Shown here: positions 1-10,202 of the stretch, in pieces
Layout of the letters: the number at the start of each line of letters is the position of its first letter
Numbering within the stretch: the first letter of the stretch is position 1
Assembly (NCBI GenBank): GCA_022432975.1
Contig: CM039506.1
Coordinates: forward strand, 16,008,121 to 16,072,120
DNA length: 64,000 nucleotides
Source of the DNA: Begonia masoniana
Taxonomy: Eukaryota; Streptophyta; Magnoliopsida; Cucurbitales; Begoniaceae
Reading direction: 5' to 3'
Notes under the pieces: model-generated
The model's input: the letters and a program-made list of their open reading frames with translations, nothing else
Databases searched by the model: none
Told to the model about the DNA's origin: nothing
Program-made: the position numbers and the translations under genes

Positions 1-2670
1 TTTGTACTTGTGTCTTTAGGTTGAAGAATTCAAATAACTCATCAAAGCCTTTGATTGAACAGATTTGTACTTAGTGTCCTTAGATTGAAGAATTCAAATA
101 ACTCATCATTTGATTGAACAGGTTTGTACTTGTGTCTTTAGGTTGAAGAATTCAAATAACTCATCTTTTGATTGAACATGTTTGTACTTGTGTCTTTAGG
201 TTAAAGAATTCAAATAACTCATCCTTTGATTGAACAGGTTTGTACTTGTGTCTTTAGGTTGAAGAATTCAATAACTCATTTTTTGATTGAACATGTTTGT
301 ACTTGTGTCTTTAGATTGAAGAATTCAAATAACTCATCCTTTGATTGAACAGGTTTGTACTTGTGTTTTTAGGTTGAAGAATTCAAATAACTCATCCGGT
401 TGAAGAATTCAAATAACTCATCTTTTGATTGAACTGGCTTGTACTTGTGTCTTTAGGTTGAAGAATTCAAATAACTCATGTTTTGATTGAACATGTTTGT
501 ACTTGTGTCTTTAGATTGAAGAATTCAAATAACTCATGTTTTGATTGAACAGGTTTGTACTTGTGTCTTTAGGTTGAAGAATTCAAATAACTCATGTTTT
601 GATTGAACATGTTTGTACTTGTGTCTTTAGGTTAAAGAATTCAAATAACTCATCCTTTGATTGAACAGGTTTGTACTTGTGTCTTTAGGTTGAAGAATTT
701 AAATAACTCATGTTTTGATTGAACATGTTTGTACTTGTGTCTTTAGATTGAAGAATTCAAATAACTCATGTTTTGATTGAACATGTTTGTACTTGTGTCT
801 TTAGGTTGAAGAATTCAAATAACTCATGTTTTGATTGAACAGGTTTGTACTTGTGTCTTTAGGTTGAAGAATTCAAATAACTCATGTTTTGATTGAACAT
901 GTTTGTACTTGTGTCTTTAGGTTGAAGAATTCAAATAACTCATGTTTTGATTGAACATGTTTGTACTTGTGTCTTTAGGTTGAAGAATTCAAATAACTCA
1001 TGTTTTGATTGAACATGTTTGTACTTGTGTCTTTAGGTTGAAGAATTCAAATAACTCATGTTTTGATTGAACATGTTTGTACTTGTGTCTTTAGGTTGAA
1101 GAATTCAAATAACTCATGTTTTGATTGAACAGGTTTGTACTTGTGTCTTTAGGTTGAAGAATTCAAATAACTCATGTTTTGATTGAACATGTTTGTACTT
1201 GTGTCTTTAGGTTGAAGAATTCAAATAACTCATGTTTTGATTGAACATGTTTGTACTTGTGTCTTTAGGTTGAAGAATTCAAATAACTCATGTTTTGATT
1301 GAACATGTTTGTACTTGTGTCTTTAGGTTGAAGAATTCAAATAACTCATCTTTTGATTGAACATGTTTGTACTTGTGTCTTTAGGTTGAAGAATTCAAAT
1401 AACTCATCTTTTGATTGAACATGTTTGTACTTGTGTCTTTAGGTTGAAGAATTCAAATAACTCATGTTTTGATTGAACATGTTTGTACTTGTGTCTTTAG
1501 GTTGAAGAATTCAAATAACTCATGTTTTGATTGAACATGTTTGTACTTGTGTCTTTAGGTTGAAGAATTCAAATAACTCATCTTTTGATTGAACATGTTT
1601 GTACTTGTGTCTTTAGGTTGAAGAATTCAAATAACTCATGTTTTGATTGAACAGGTTTGTACTTGTGTCTTTAGGTTGAAGAATTCAAATAACTCATGTT
1701 TTGATTGAACATGTTTGTACTTGTGTCTTTAGGTTGAAGAATTCAAATAACTCATCTTTTGATTGAACATGTTTGTACTTGTGTCTTTAGGTTGAAGAAT
1801 TCAAATAACTCATGTTTTGATTGAACATGTTTGTACTTGTGTCTTTAGGTTGAAGAATTCAAATAACTCATGTTTTGATTGAACATGTTTGTACTTGTGT
1901 CTTTAGGTTGAAGAATTCAAATAACTCATGTTTTGATTGAACATGTTTGTACTTGTGTCTTTAGGTTGAAGAATTCAAATAACTCATGTTTTGATTGAAC
2001 ATGTTTGTACTTGTGTCTTTAGGTTGAAGAATTCAAATAACTCATCTTTTGATTGAACATGTTTGTACTTGTGTCTTTAGGTTGAAGAATTCAAATAACT
2101 CATGTTTTGATTGAACATGTTTGTACTTGTGTCTTTAGGTTGAAGAATTCAAATAACTCATGTTTTGATTGAACAGGTTTGTACTTGTGTCTTTAGGTTG
2201 AAGAATTCAAATAACTCATGTTTTGATTGAACATGTTTGTACTTGTGTCTTTAGGTTGAAGAATTCAAATAACTCATGTTTTGATTGAACATGTTTGTAC
2301 TTGTGTCTTTAGGTTGAAGAATTCAAATAACTCATCTTTTGATTGAACATGTTTGTACTTGTGTCTTTAGGTTGAAGAATTCAAATAACTCATGTTTTGA
2401 TTGAACATGTTTGTACTTGTGTCTTTAGGTTGAAGAATTCAAATAACTCATGTTTTGATTGAACATGTTTGTACTTGTGTCTTTAGGTTGAAGAATTCAA
2501 ATAACTCATGTTTTGATTGAACATGTTTGTACTTGTGTCTTTAGGTTGAAGAATTCAAATAACTCATGTTTTGATTGAACATGTTTGTACTTGTGTCTTT
2601 AGGTTGAAGAATTCAAATAACTCATGTTTTGATTGAACATGTTTGTACTTGTGTCTTTAGGTTGAAGAAT
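1..2670. repeat. 58-bp tandem array (minisatellite)
   Basis: About 46 head-to-tail copies of a 58-bp unit; for example GTACTTGTGT recurs at 963 and 1021. Each full unit carries GAATTC and the phrase AAATAACTCAT. Copies differ mainly at two sites, CATG/CATC before TTTTGATTG and ACATG/ACAGG before TTTGTACTT. Units in roughly the first 660 bp are more variable, with small indels and one truncated unit near 390-420; later units are almost identical. The array begins before the window and stops abruptly at 2670 inside a unit. No coding potential was seen. Confidence 0.97.
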
Positions 2671-2783
2671 CTAACACAAGCAATAAAATGAGTCATCTTG
2701 GAAAATCGGTCCACTACCACCATAATTGAATCTTTGGCTCTTGCAGTACGTGGAAGTTTTAGAACGAAATCTAAGCTAATATC
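2671..2783 (-). pseudogene. Ty3/gypsy integrase scrap
   Basis: Read on the minus strand from 2783, about 37 codons are open and match the start of a gypsy integrase catalytic core. They include the pattern DxSLDFVLxLPRT, then [14 protein letters not shown] and THFIA. The first catalytic Asp context (DFVLxLP) is present. A TAG lies four codons upstream of the open stretch, and the fragment ends exactly where the 58-bp array begins. Only this piece was recognised, so it is a relic. It is not from the Tekay-type elements further right, whose equivalent reads DFVVGLPRT and VDRLTK. Confidence 0.8.
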
Positions 2784-2844
2784 TATCTAAGAATGACCTA
2801 AAATAATTACGACTTACATCAAAAGTCTCATTTATATATAATCA

Positions 2845-4243
2845 AATGAGAGGAAATAACTATCGAATATAGAACACCGACCACCCAAAGGAGAGTTCGT
2901 GGGTTTCAAGTGGTAATATTATTGGTCACCAACTTAAATCACCGATGAACATCACAATCTCTACTATGGTCATTGCACCAAGCAAGAAAAATATAACTTC
3001 ACTAACTTTACCAGATGCAAGGGATAGCTCTGCTAGAGCTACATCATTAGACAGCGCCTAGACAAAAAACAAAATCATGAAACTACGTCAAGATTTGGAA
3101 GAAAAAACTAAAAATTCATTATGAAAATAAACACAATTTTCCAACTATTGCCAGTCCGAGGGGAAGTAATGAAAATCATACTATCATAGGATATCAAATC
3201 ACACAGTTTTAGGAGCGTAAATATTCCTAATTTCGAGAAATTCATGGGATTGCAAAGACAGCTAGCTGTATATTAAATAGGTGTTCTTCCATTTCTGAAT
3301 TATTTATCATGTAGATGATAAATGAACATGCATTTTTCAAAAGTTAATATAATGAAATTCAATTTTCTCAGCGTCAGAAGTTCATATCACGAAACTACGG
3401 AACAAATCCAGTAAAGAATTTTTTTGTATTACACCAATACTTCTGACGACCCATAAGCTGACAGCCATCAACAATCCTACTCTACTCTTGTTGAAGGCAG
3501 GAGACTCTTCAAATATGATCCCTGCATATCCTAATCCAAACAATATAAATCGTTGCTCATGTCATTAGAAACACCACAGTAAGACAATTTACACATTCAT
3601 ATAATCCAATAAATAGCTTAAAGATTAAAATGCGATGTTTTTACAGATCCCTTCAACTAATTTCTTGCACAAAGTCAAATTCTCAAACCATAAATCATAA
3701 TTCTTGTCCAAGCACTAAGAAAGAAGTTAAAGACAATGACACTCAACTGAGTTCGCGGGATTTTATTCAATAACTAGTACTATATGTTATAATTACAGGT
3801 GGATTTTATAATTACACCCATCAGTCAAATTCAAACTAGAGAAGATGAAGATTCAATGATTTGTATAAATTTTTCAGAATTGAGCACTTCCACAATTATA
3901 AATATCCAATGCCATAAGCAAACAAATTCAATGGAAATGAAGGTACACACGATCCAAATTCTGTAAAAAAAAAATAAAAATAAAAATAAAGAACCTCCAG
4001 CTGTTGTTCAGAGCCGGGTTGCACTTGTGGTCTCCGAACTGATGAAGAGAAAGACGAGGAAGAATCCATGGCCTTGTCTTCTGCTCTGATTATCAGGCCA
4101 TTACCAGGAAATCTAGTTGTGCTAATTGCACGCAGAGGCTTTCCACAACTGCTTTGAAGGATAAGCGAAATAGGAGAAGGGGAGGAGCGAAGTAAACATT
4201 TCTTGAGATGATAGGAAGTGGACAAATGGGACCCAAAAATCAC
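2845..4243 (-). pseudogene. NhaD-type Na+/H+ antiporter pseudogene
   Basis: Three exon-like pieces lie in order on the minus strand. Piece 1 (4243-3995) is a Ser/Arg-rich, transit-peptide-like N-terminus ending at a possible donor (GAG|GTTCTT) and containing RAEDKAMDSSSS. Piece 2 (about 3560-3433) reads GYAGIIFEES, AFNKSRVGLLMAV and LWVVRSIG, followed by donor GT at 3432. Piece 3 starts after acceptor TTGTCTAG at 3058 and reads NDVALAELSLASGKVSEV and FFLLGAMTIVEI. It then shifts frame but stays recognisable (FKLVT, NITT, PRTLLWVVG). These phrases match the plastid NhaD family (Arabidopsis NHD1-like), from memory of the family. The exon before piece 2 was not found, indels break piece 3, and the 3' two thirds are missing. 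It is therefore a dead or truncated copy; in plants the family exports Na+ from the chloroplast. Confidence 0.75.
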
Positions 4244-4612
4244 TTTTGTTCAAAAATGGCCATTGCCCATGTTTCTCCATCTCTTTCCCCTGCTGCTCAT
4301 ACTCTCTCTCTCTCTCTCTCTCTCGCTCACAATGTGTTGCAGATGTTTGTCTTTCAAGTCTCGTCTATCGGCTGCCCCACTAGATACCCGCCACCCTCGG
4401 CCCTCTAAAACAGAGCCAGAGAAGAGCAATGACGCAACATCGTTGCTCTCACTCTCATCTGTCGGCTGCGGGCTGCCCCGCTGGCCGCCCCCCTCGGCCT
4501 TCTGAAACAGAGGAGAGCAGCATAGTTGCTCTTTCTCTCTCTCGTCTGTCGGCTGCCCCGCCCAACTCGGCAGCTCAGCCCACTGAAACAGAGGAGAGCA
4601 ACATCGATCGTT

Positions 4613-4661
<49 letters not shown>

Positions 4662-4854
4662 TGCCAATGCCGGCTGCCCCCCTTCCCTCTCCCCCTCTCA
4701 TCTGTCGGCTGCGGGCTGCCCCGCTGGCCGCCCCCTCGGCCTTCTGAAACAGAGGAGAGCAGCATCGTTTCTCTTTCTCTCTCTCGTCTGTCGGCTGCCC
4801 CGCCCAACTCGGCAGCTCAGCCCACTGAAACAGAGGAGAGCAACATCGATCGTT

Positions 4855-4893
<39 letters not shown>

Positions 4894-5039
4894 TGCCAAT
4901 GCCGGCTGCCCCGCTTCCCTCTCCCCCTCCCCTCCCGTCTCCTCTGAAACAGAGCCAGAGGAGAGCAACGACACAACGTCATTGCTCTCTCTCTCTCTCT
5001 CTATCAGCTGCCCCGCCAGCTACCCGCCACCCTCGGCCC
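4244..5039. repeat. CT-rich palindromic repeat block, left part
   Basis: Long (CT)n runs alternate with modules resembling CTGAAACAGAGGAGAGCAAC, a palindromic GAGCAACATCGATCGTTGCTC core, and GGCTGCCCCGC. A unit of about 242 bp occurs twice (from about 4499 and 4741), with weaker copies on either side. Open frames here are products of the dinucleotide repeat and encode only Ser-Leu or Arg-Glu polymers. The block continues at 26054 beyond element A. It may be the 5' subterminal region of the hAT element whose transposase relic lies at 27942, but its outer terminus was not found. Confidence 0.8.
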
Positions 5040-6798
5040 TGTTGGTTTTCTAGGTTCCTACGCATGGCGGAATTCACTATTATTCATAATAATAGTGACA
5101 TGCGTTACCCTGTGACTTTAAAACTATTTTAAAATCAACAAAAATCATAAGTTGGATCGTTAGTCTAAAAGAAATTATTTTTGAGAAATATGTAATTTTT
5201 CAAAATGTAAACAATTTACATTGAGAAAAATTATTAGAATTTAGATTGGGAAATAATGAAAAGGAAATACCTTTTTGGAGTAACGCTTTTACTCAGATAC
5301 TCCCGTCTGATCTTAACAGCTTTAACTCAGGATCAGGTGTTTTTCCCGAAGACTTTGATACCGTCGAGTCTTCTCTGAAGATCTTTACACTTAAATCTCC
5401 TGACGTGTGGGCGTCTCTCTTACAAGAACAATACACTCTTATATTTCTAGAGAGACGTGTTCTCAACACATGAGACGTCTCTCTTCGATCTTAGAAAACG
5501 ATTTTCTAAAACTGAATACGGAAAGGTCACACCTTTTCTCTCTAGGGATTTGTTTCTCGGTCGTTCACCGTCGTCCTTTTGGTTCGTTCTACTGTCAAAT
5601 AACCTTTGACAATTTTTATAGATCTGTTTTAAAATTAATTTTTAGATTTATTTTAATAAAAACTAATTTTTTAAAAAATAAATCTTATCTAATCAAATCT
5701 AATTTGATTAGAAGTTGATTTATCTAATAAATCAATTTATCAATTAATCATATAATCTAAAAACAGTTTTTAGAATATATTTATGAAAACTACTTTTCAA
5801 GACAATCTCATCTTATGAGATTCTTCAGATCTACTTTTAAATAGTAAACAAACTATAAGTCAATTGTAGATCAAATCTAATATAATCAGATTTTCAGATC
5901 TACTTATATTCAAATTTCAAAAATCTGATTTGATAGTTTGTTACATAACTAACTTTCAATTTGAAGATCAAATCTCATCTGATGAGATTCTTCAAATCTA
6001 ATTCAAATCCCTTAAAAATATTTCATCTAATGAGATGTTTTATTTTGAATTCAAAATATAAAAACTATTTATATATTTTGAATAACAATATATTCATTTG
6101 AGTGTTTATAAATGATTAATCATTATTAATCATTTATATATTTATTCTTATAACATGGAAATTAAATAGTGATATAAGATAACAGAGGGACCGATGGACC
6201 TATAGTTCTAAGCTCCAATAATATTTGTTAATTAATATAAACTCTTTATATTAAATAACACAATTATTAACTCTAGAGTAATTCCACTAAATATCTAGAG
6301 TTGCACTCTTAGAACTATAGAGTATATTTACTCAAAGTAATGTCCATTGATATAGTCATTACATATGTATTAATCCTCCATTAAGATTCGTAATAGAGCT
6401 AGGTATAAAATCCGTTTAACCTCTCATATTACATCTTTATCCTTGACTACCATTAGTTCTTGATTGAATAATTAATTCATAACATTTATGAATTTGCGCG
6501 CTAATTATTCAATCCCTTAACTAACAAACAAGGGAATCTTATGTTATGGATTTCATTGTATCAATGTTAGCATTCCCAGCTACTCATTTAATTTATTCCC
6601 AAAATACAAGGTTTATGTATTGTAACTCATACAAAACTGTACCGAGTAAATCAAAGAATAAATTATAATGAAATAGGAGTCTACTAAATACAATGAATTA
6701 AGATCATACATATATGACCATCATTATGATAAAATTAATTGTTCTTCATTTAACGGATATTATAAGAACAATATAATTTCATCTGGTCCAGTCCTATA
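5040..6798 (-). repeat. 3' LTR of element A, outer part
   Basis: Near-identical to 23953 onward. It is AT-rich and includes short palindromes such as AATCTCATCTTATGAGATT (5804-5822) and a related one at 5971-5989. It contains no protein-coding feature; short frames at about 5246-5718 recur in the other LTR simply because the LTRs are copies. It breaks at 6798 after ctata, the duplicated target of element B, and resumes at 18226. Confidence 0.95.
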
Positions 6799-7767
6799 TG
6801 ATAGATCAAGGTTAGTGACTCGTTGTTATAAAGTGTTGTAACACTTCGTGTGACACCAGTTATAAATACGATATCGGACAATAATAAAATGAGGAAATTA
6901 ACGACACAGGAGGTTGTTAACGCAGTTCGGCAATCAGCCTACATCTGCGGGGCCACGCCCAGATATGAAAACATTTCACGAGTTCAACCAAGGTTACAAG
7001 ACACTCGGACTAAAACAAAATAAGACTCCCTCTTATCTTTGATGCCGCCTCCTTCAACCTTTACTAGTGAAACTGTTTTGCGAGCTCCCCTCGACTTAAA
7101 TGTGACAAGCTCCCCTTGTCTCAGATGGCAAGCTCCCCTTGCCCACGATAAAAATAACAATCACAAGAATAAATTCCTATGACACTGTCTATGACGCTTA
7201 ACAGTGTCTTAGGATATGATCACCCAGAACAGGCTTCAACAATTCAGTCTTTGATAAGACTAAATCAAATAATCACATACACCACATAGAACCAAGGGTG
7301 AAGAAATAAGAACGCCCAGATGAATAGAGAATTCCCCAAAACACAAAATTGGCGTCGGCACCTTTAAACATAAAAAACAAGTCTTTTTATCAAACGCAAG
7401 GTGCAGATCTGTTTCTCTCACTAATATCTTCTTGAAACAGACTTTTCATTCAAAAGATCCTTTCCCACGAAGTCAGCCTAAGGATCCGAAAACTCTGCCA
7501 AACAAACTTGTCGCAGAGACACTTTCTATGACACTTTAGGAAAGTATCCCAAATATTTAGGAATATGAACCAAGTTTGTTACGATTCCTTTTTCAACAAA
7601 TCTTATTTGAATTTACGAAATATTCTGCCAAATATTATCTCCAAAATAGATGGATAGAATAATATATATATCCCAAAAGAATATAATTACCATAAACATA
7701 ATTTCCATAACTTACCAAAATCAATAAGTTGCCCAAAACATATTGCCAACCCATAATAGCATTAACA
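6799..7767 (-). repeat. 3' LTR of element B
   Basis: 969 bp, TG...CA ends, matching 17252-18220. It carries three closely spaced imperfect palindromes built on CAAGCTCCCCTTG (core AGCTCCCC at 7083, 7108 and 7131). It also carries three copies of the paired TGACAY motif at about 6837, 7179 and 7515. No coding sequence. Confidence 0.96.
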
Positions 7768-8000
7768 ATCTCCCCCTTTGGCATTTTTGGCAAAACATAA
7801 CTCCCCCTGAAGGAGAGAACTTGAAACTCCCCCTGAATGAGAAGTTCTTGAACCAGACAAATCACTATGATGTCAATTCAAATAATAGATCCAAAATAGG
7901 AGATATCCATAGCAGCATAACAGTAATCAATCTCCAAGAATATTGCAAACAAACTCTTAAAATATTCAATCTCACACACCCAAATTACTCCCCCTTTTTG
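7768..8000 (-). promoter_or_regulatory. Multiple polypurine tracts of element B
   Basis: Read on the minus strand, GGGGGAG tracts occur four times: next to the LTR (7770-7776, AAAGGGGGAGAT), and at about 7802, 7829 and 7988. The LTR-proximal tract would prime plus-strand DNA synthesis during reverse transcription. Repeated purine tracts upstream of the 3' LTR are a recognised feature of the Sirevirus genus. The rest of the stretch up to 8116 shows no gene. Confidence 0.85.
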
Positions 8001-8116
8001 CCATAAAAAGACAAACGGGACAAACATTGTCAATCAATCCATAGTTCAAGTAATTGCATAGAATCCATCAAACGAAGAAGACAGAATTAAGAGTCATAGT
8101 AAGTACAGGCAGATAT

Positions 8117-9724
8117 CTAACCAGTTTTATCAAATGAATCAGAAAGTGCTGCAGAGACATTTTGTGAAACATTTGCAGAAGAGGAGGCTTTAGAAGGTGT
8201 TTTCTCAGATTCATGGGCTGGATCTGTTGGATTTGAAGGATTTTGGACAGCTGAATGTTGAATCAGTTCATCAAGCAGATCCGTCAGAACTTTCTTTCGA
8301 GTGTCTAGGGCCTGCAATTCATCTTTAACAATCTTAATAGTTCGAGAAATAAGGCTGTTCTCAACAACATTACCAGATTCGGCTACATTGTGTATATCAT
8401 TTACATGTTCTCCTGAACGAAGTTTATGGCTAATTCTGATTTCATCTCTATCCATAGTGAGGCTATCGGAAGAACTAAGAGAGATTTGTTGAGCAGATAG
8501 AATACCAAAAATTAGACAAGGAAACGGTAAAGCAGACCTGCTGTGCTTCCCATTAGCGTGCTTCAAAATTTGGTCAAAGAAGAACTGGCCAATGTCAAAC
8601 GGGATGCCAGTGCCAATTTGAAATAGTAGACGAGCCATTTTTTTGTTGACTCCAGTAGCATGAGATGAGGGGAGCCAGTTGCGGATTGCAATTTTGTGTA
8701 AGATAGCAAATTTTGCTGAAAGCTGAGAAGCAGGAAAATCTTTAGCACGTGGCCAAATTTGTCTAACGCCCCCTGTGACACTTGTGATGATATTGTCAAA
8801 ATCCGGAGAAAACGGTTCCGAGTCAGTCCAAAAGCTGCCAATATAGGTGTTGATAATAGAAGGACTGAATTCAAATAGTGAGCCTCTCAAAAATACATGT
8901 CCAAAATCAGCATGTTCTTTATCAGTAATAGAAGAAGTCAGATTGCAATAAAATTCACGAACAATCTGAGCAGAAAAAGGTGATAGACCTTTGAAAGTTC
9001 TCCCGAGACCTTGACTGATCAGGAGATTCACAAGATCCTTACATTCTTTAAAGTCCACCATATGAATATTTCTTTCGCTCCAAAGACTCTTCATGGACAC
9101 CATACTCCAGAGACTAGCATGATAAGGAGTTCTAAAAATTTCTGATTTTTCAGGAGATTTTGAAGACTTACTGGATTTTTTCTGTGACATTTTCCGTGAC
9201 ACTTTCTTTTGTTTGGAAGTGGAAGGAGAGGGGATTGGAGCTTTACCTTTTCCTTTTTCTTTTCTTCCAGTATTGCCCCGGGACTTGAGAATATTTCTGC
9301 TTGGTGGTTTATTCATCAGTCTAGCAGACTTTCTTGGTGGGGACACTTTCTTCCCAGACACCTTTGAACTGGTTTCTTCACCAGAAGACAGAGATTGAAC
9401 CTCAGCGATACTATCCCATTCTTTATCAGACGATTCTTGGTCGATTAGCGAAGGTGCGATTTTTCGTTTAGAAGGTAAGACGACCTTTGAGCGAATACGA
9501 GGAGGACCATACGAAACTTTCAGATGTTTCAAACGTGCCAGAGGATCCTGGCTTGTACCGCACTCTTCTTCTGAAGGTTTGTATTGGCTAATAGGAATGG
9601 CATCAATAACATTTAGAGAGAAATCATCAAAGGGAGCCGATTGTGTACCTGCTTTGTGAAACGATTTGTGAGACAGATTCTCACTATCAGAAGAATCATC
9701 ACTGTATCCCACTAGATTTTCCAT
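8117..9724 (-). CDS. Env-position protein of element B (plant-transposon domain)
   Basis: A 535-residue frame on the element's sense strand, between RNase H and the 3' LTR, with no stop. The start is the only early Met (MENLVGYSDD). Residues 1-60 are acidic and Ser-rich. Residues about 120-195 are very basic, with several nuclear-localisation-like clusters (PPRKSARLMNK, RKEKGKGK, KKVSRKMSQKKSSKSSKS). Residues about 200-380 resemble the 'putative plant transposon protein' domain I associate with Pfam PF20167, notably AQIVREFYCNL. A Leu/Lys-rich, coiled-coil-like segment lies near residues 455-485. No signal peptide or transmembrane segment is evident, so it does not look like a fusogenic envelope despite its position. 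Lengthy openness in an element with few LTR differences suggests it is, or was recently, functional. Its role is unknown; nucleic-acid binding or nuclear action is inference. Confidence 0.8.
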   Translation of the reverse strand: MENLVGYSDDSSDSENLSHKSFHKAGTQSAPFDDFSLNVIDAIPISQYKPSEEECGTSQDPLARLKHLKVSYGPPRIRSKVVLPSKRKIAPSLIDQESSDKEWDSIAEVQSLSSGEETSSKVSGKKVSPPRKSARLMNKPPSRNILKSRGNTGRKEKGKGKAPIPSPSTSKQKKVSRKMSQKKSSKSSKSPEKSEIFRTPYHASLWSMVSMKSLWSERNIHMVDFKECKDLVNLLISQGLGRTFKGLSPFSAQIVREFYCNLTSSITDKEHADFGHVFLRGSLFEFSPSIINTYIGSFWTDSEPFSPDFDNIITSVTGGVRQIWPRAKDFPASQLSAKFAILHKIAIRNWLPSSHATGVNKKMARLLFQIGTGIPFDIGQFFFDQILKHANGKHSRSALPFPCLIFGILSAQQISLSSSDSLTMDRDEIRISHKLRSGEHVNDIHNVAESGNVVENSLISRTIKIVKDELQALDTRKKVLTDLLDELIQHSAVQNPSNPTDPAHESEKTPSKASSSANVSQNVSAALSDSFDKTG

Positions 9725-10202
9725 AGATGATCGAAATTAGATCCTGGAGAAGAGCTGAGAGTGCGACGGCGACAAGGTGAGACTGATCCCGAGTTTGAAA
9801 AACCGAAGCAGTAAGATGGTGAAAAAAAAAGGGTTTTCACCGATTTGGGAAAATATCACAAGAAGCTCACTTCAAAATAATACTGTAGCAATTTGGGAAA
9901 TAAACCCAAATATATATCCAGAATAAAATATCAACAGATTTGCATCAGAATCCCATAAATATTTTTTTATCTCCATATTTTCTGAACTCCCGCAAAGATC
10001 TTCATAAATATTATGGAAATAAACCATAAGTCCTTTCACAAAATAAGCTCAGTTTGTCGCATACGTCATGCAGAATGTTGAAGACCAATAGCTCAGAAAT
10101 AGCAAAGAATTCGCCATGTATAAGTAACACATTTTTTTTTTTTTTTTTATTTTTATTTAAGAATGCAAAAAAAAATAAAAACATAACTCACAAGTACTTT
10201 CT
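9725..10202 (-). other. Spacer between pol and the extra frame of element B
   Basis: 478 bp of AT-rich DNA between the RNase H stop and the next start. It contains homopolymer runs near 10132-10180. A short leader for the downstream frame is likely here, but no promoter, splice or terminator signal could be supported. Confidence 0.6.

Noticed and set aside
1..2670. CRISPR-like regular repeat array
   Set aside because: There are no unique spacers; the whole 58-bp unit repeats. Context is plant nuclear DNA with retroelements and an intron-bearing gene relic.
4250..5132. Several overlapping open frames on both strands
   Set aside because: They are products of (CT)n runs and repeated modules, encoding Ser-Leu or Arg-Glu polymers, with no conserved domain.
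5246..5718. Two small plus-strand frames repeated at 24159-24631
   Set aside because: They lie inside the two LTRs of element A, antisense to it; similarity simply reflects LTR identity. No recognised protein.
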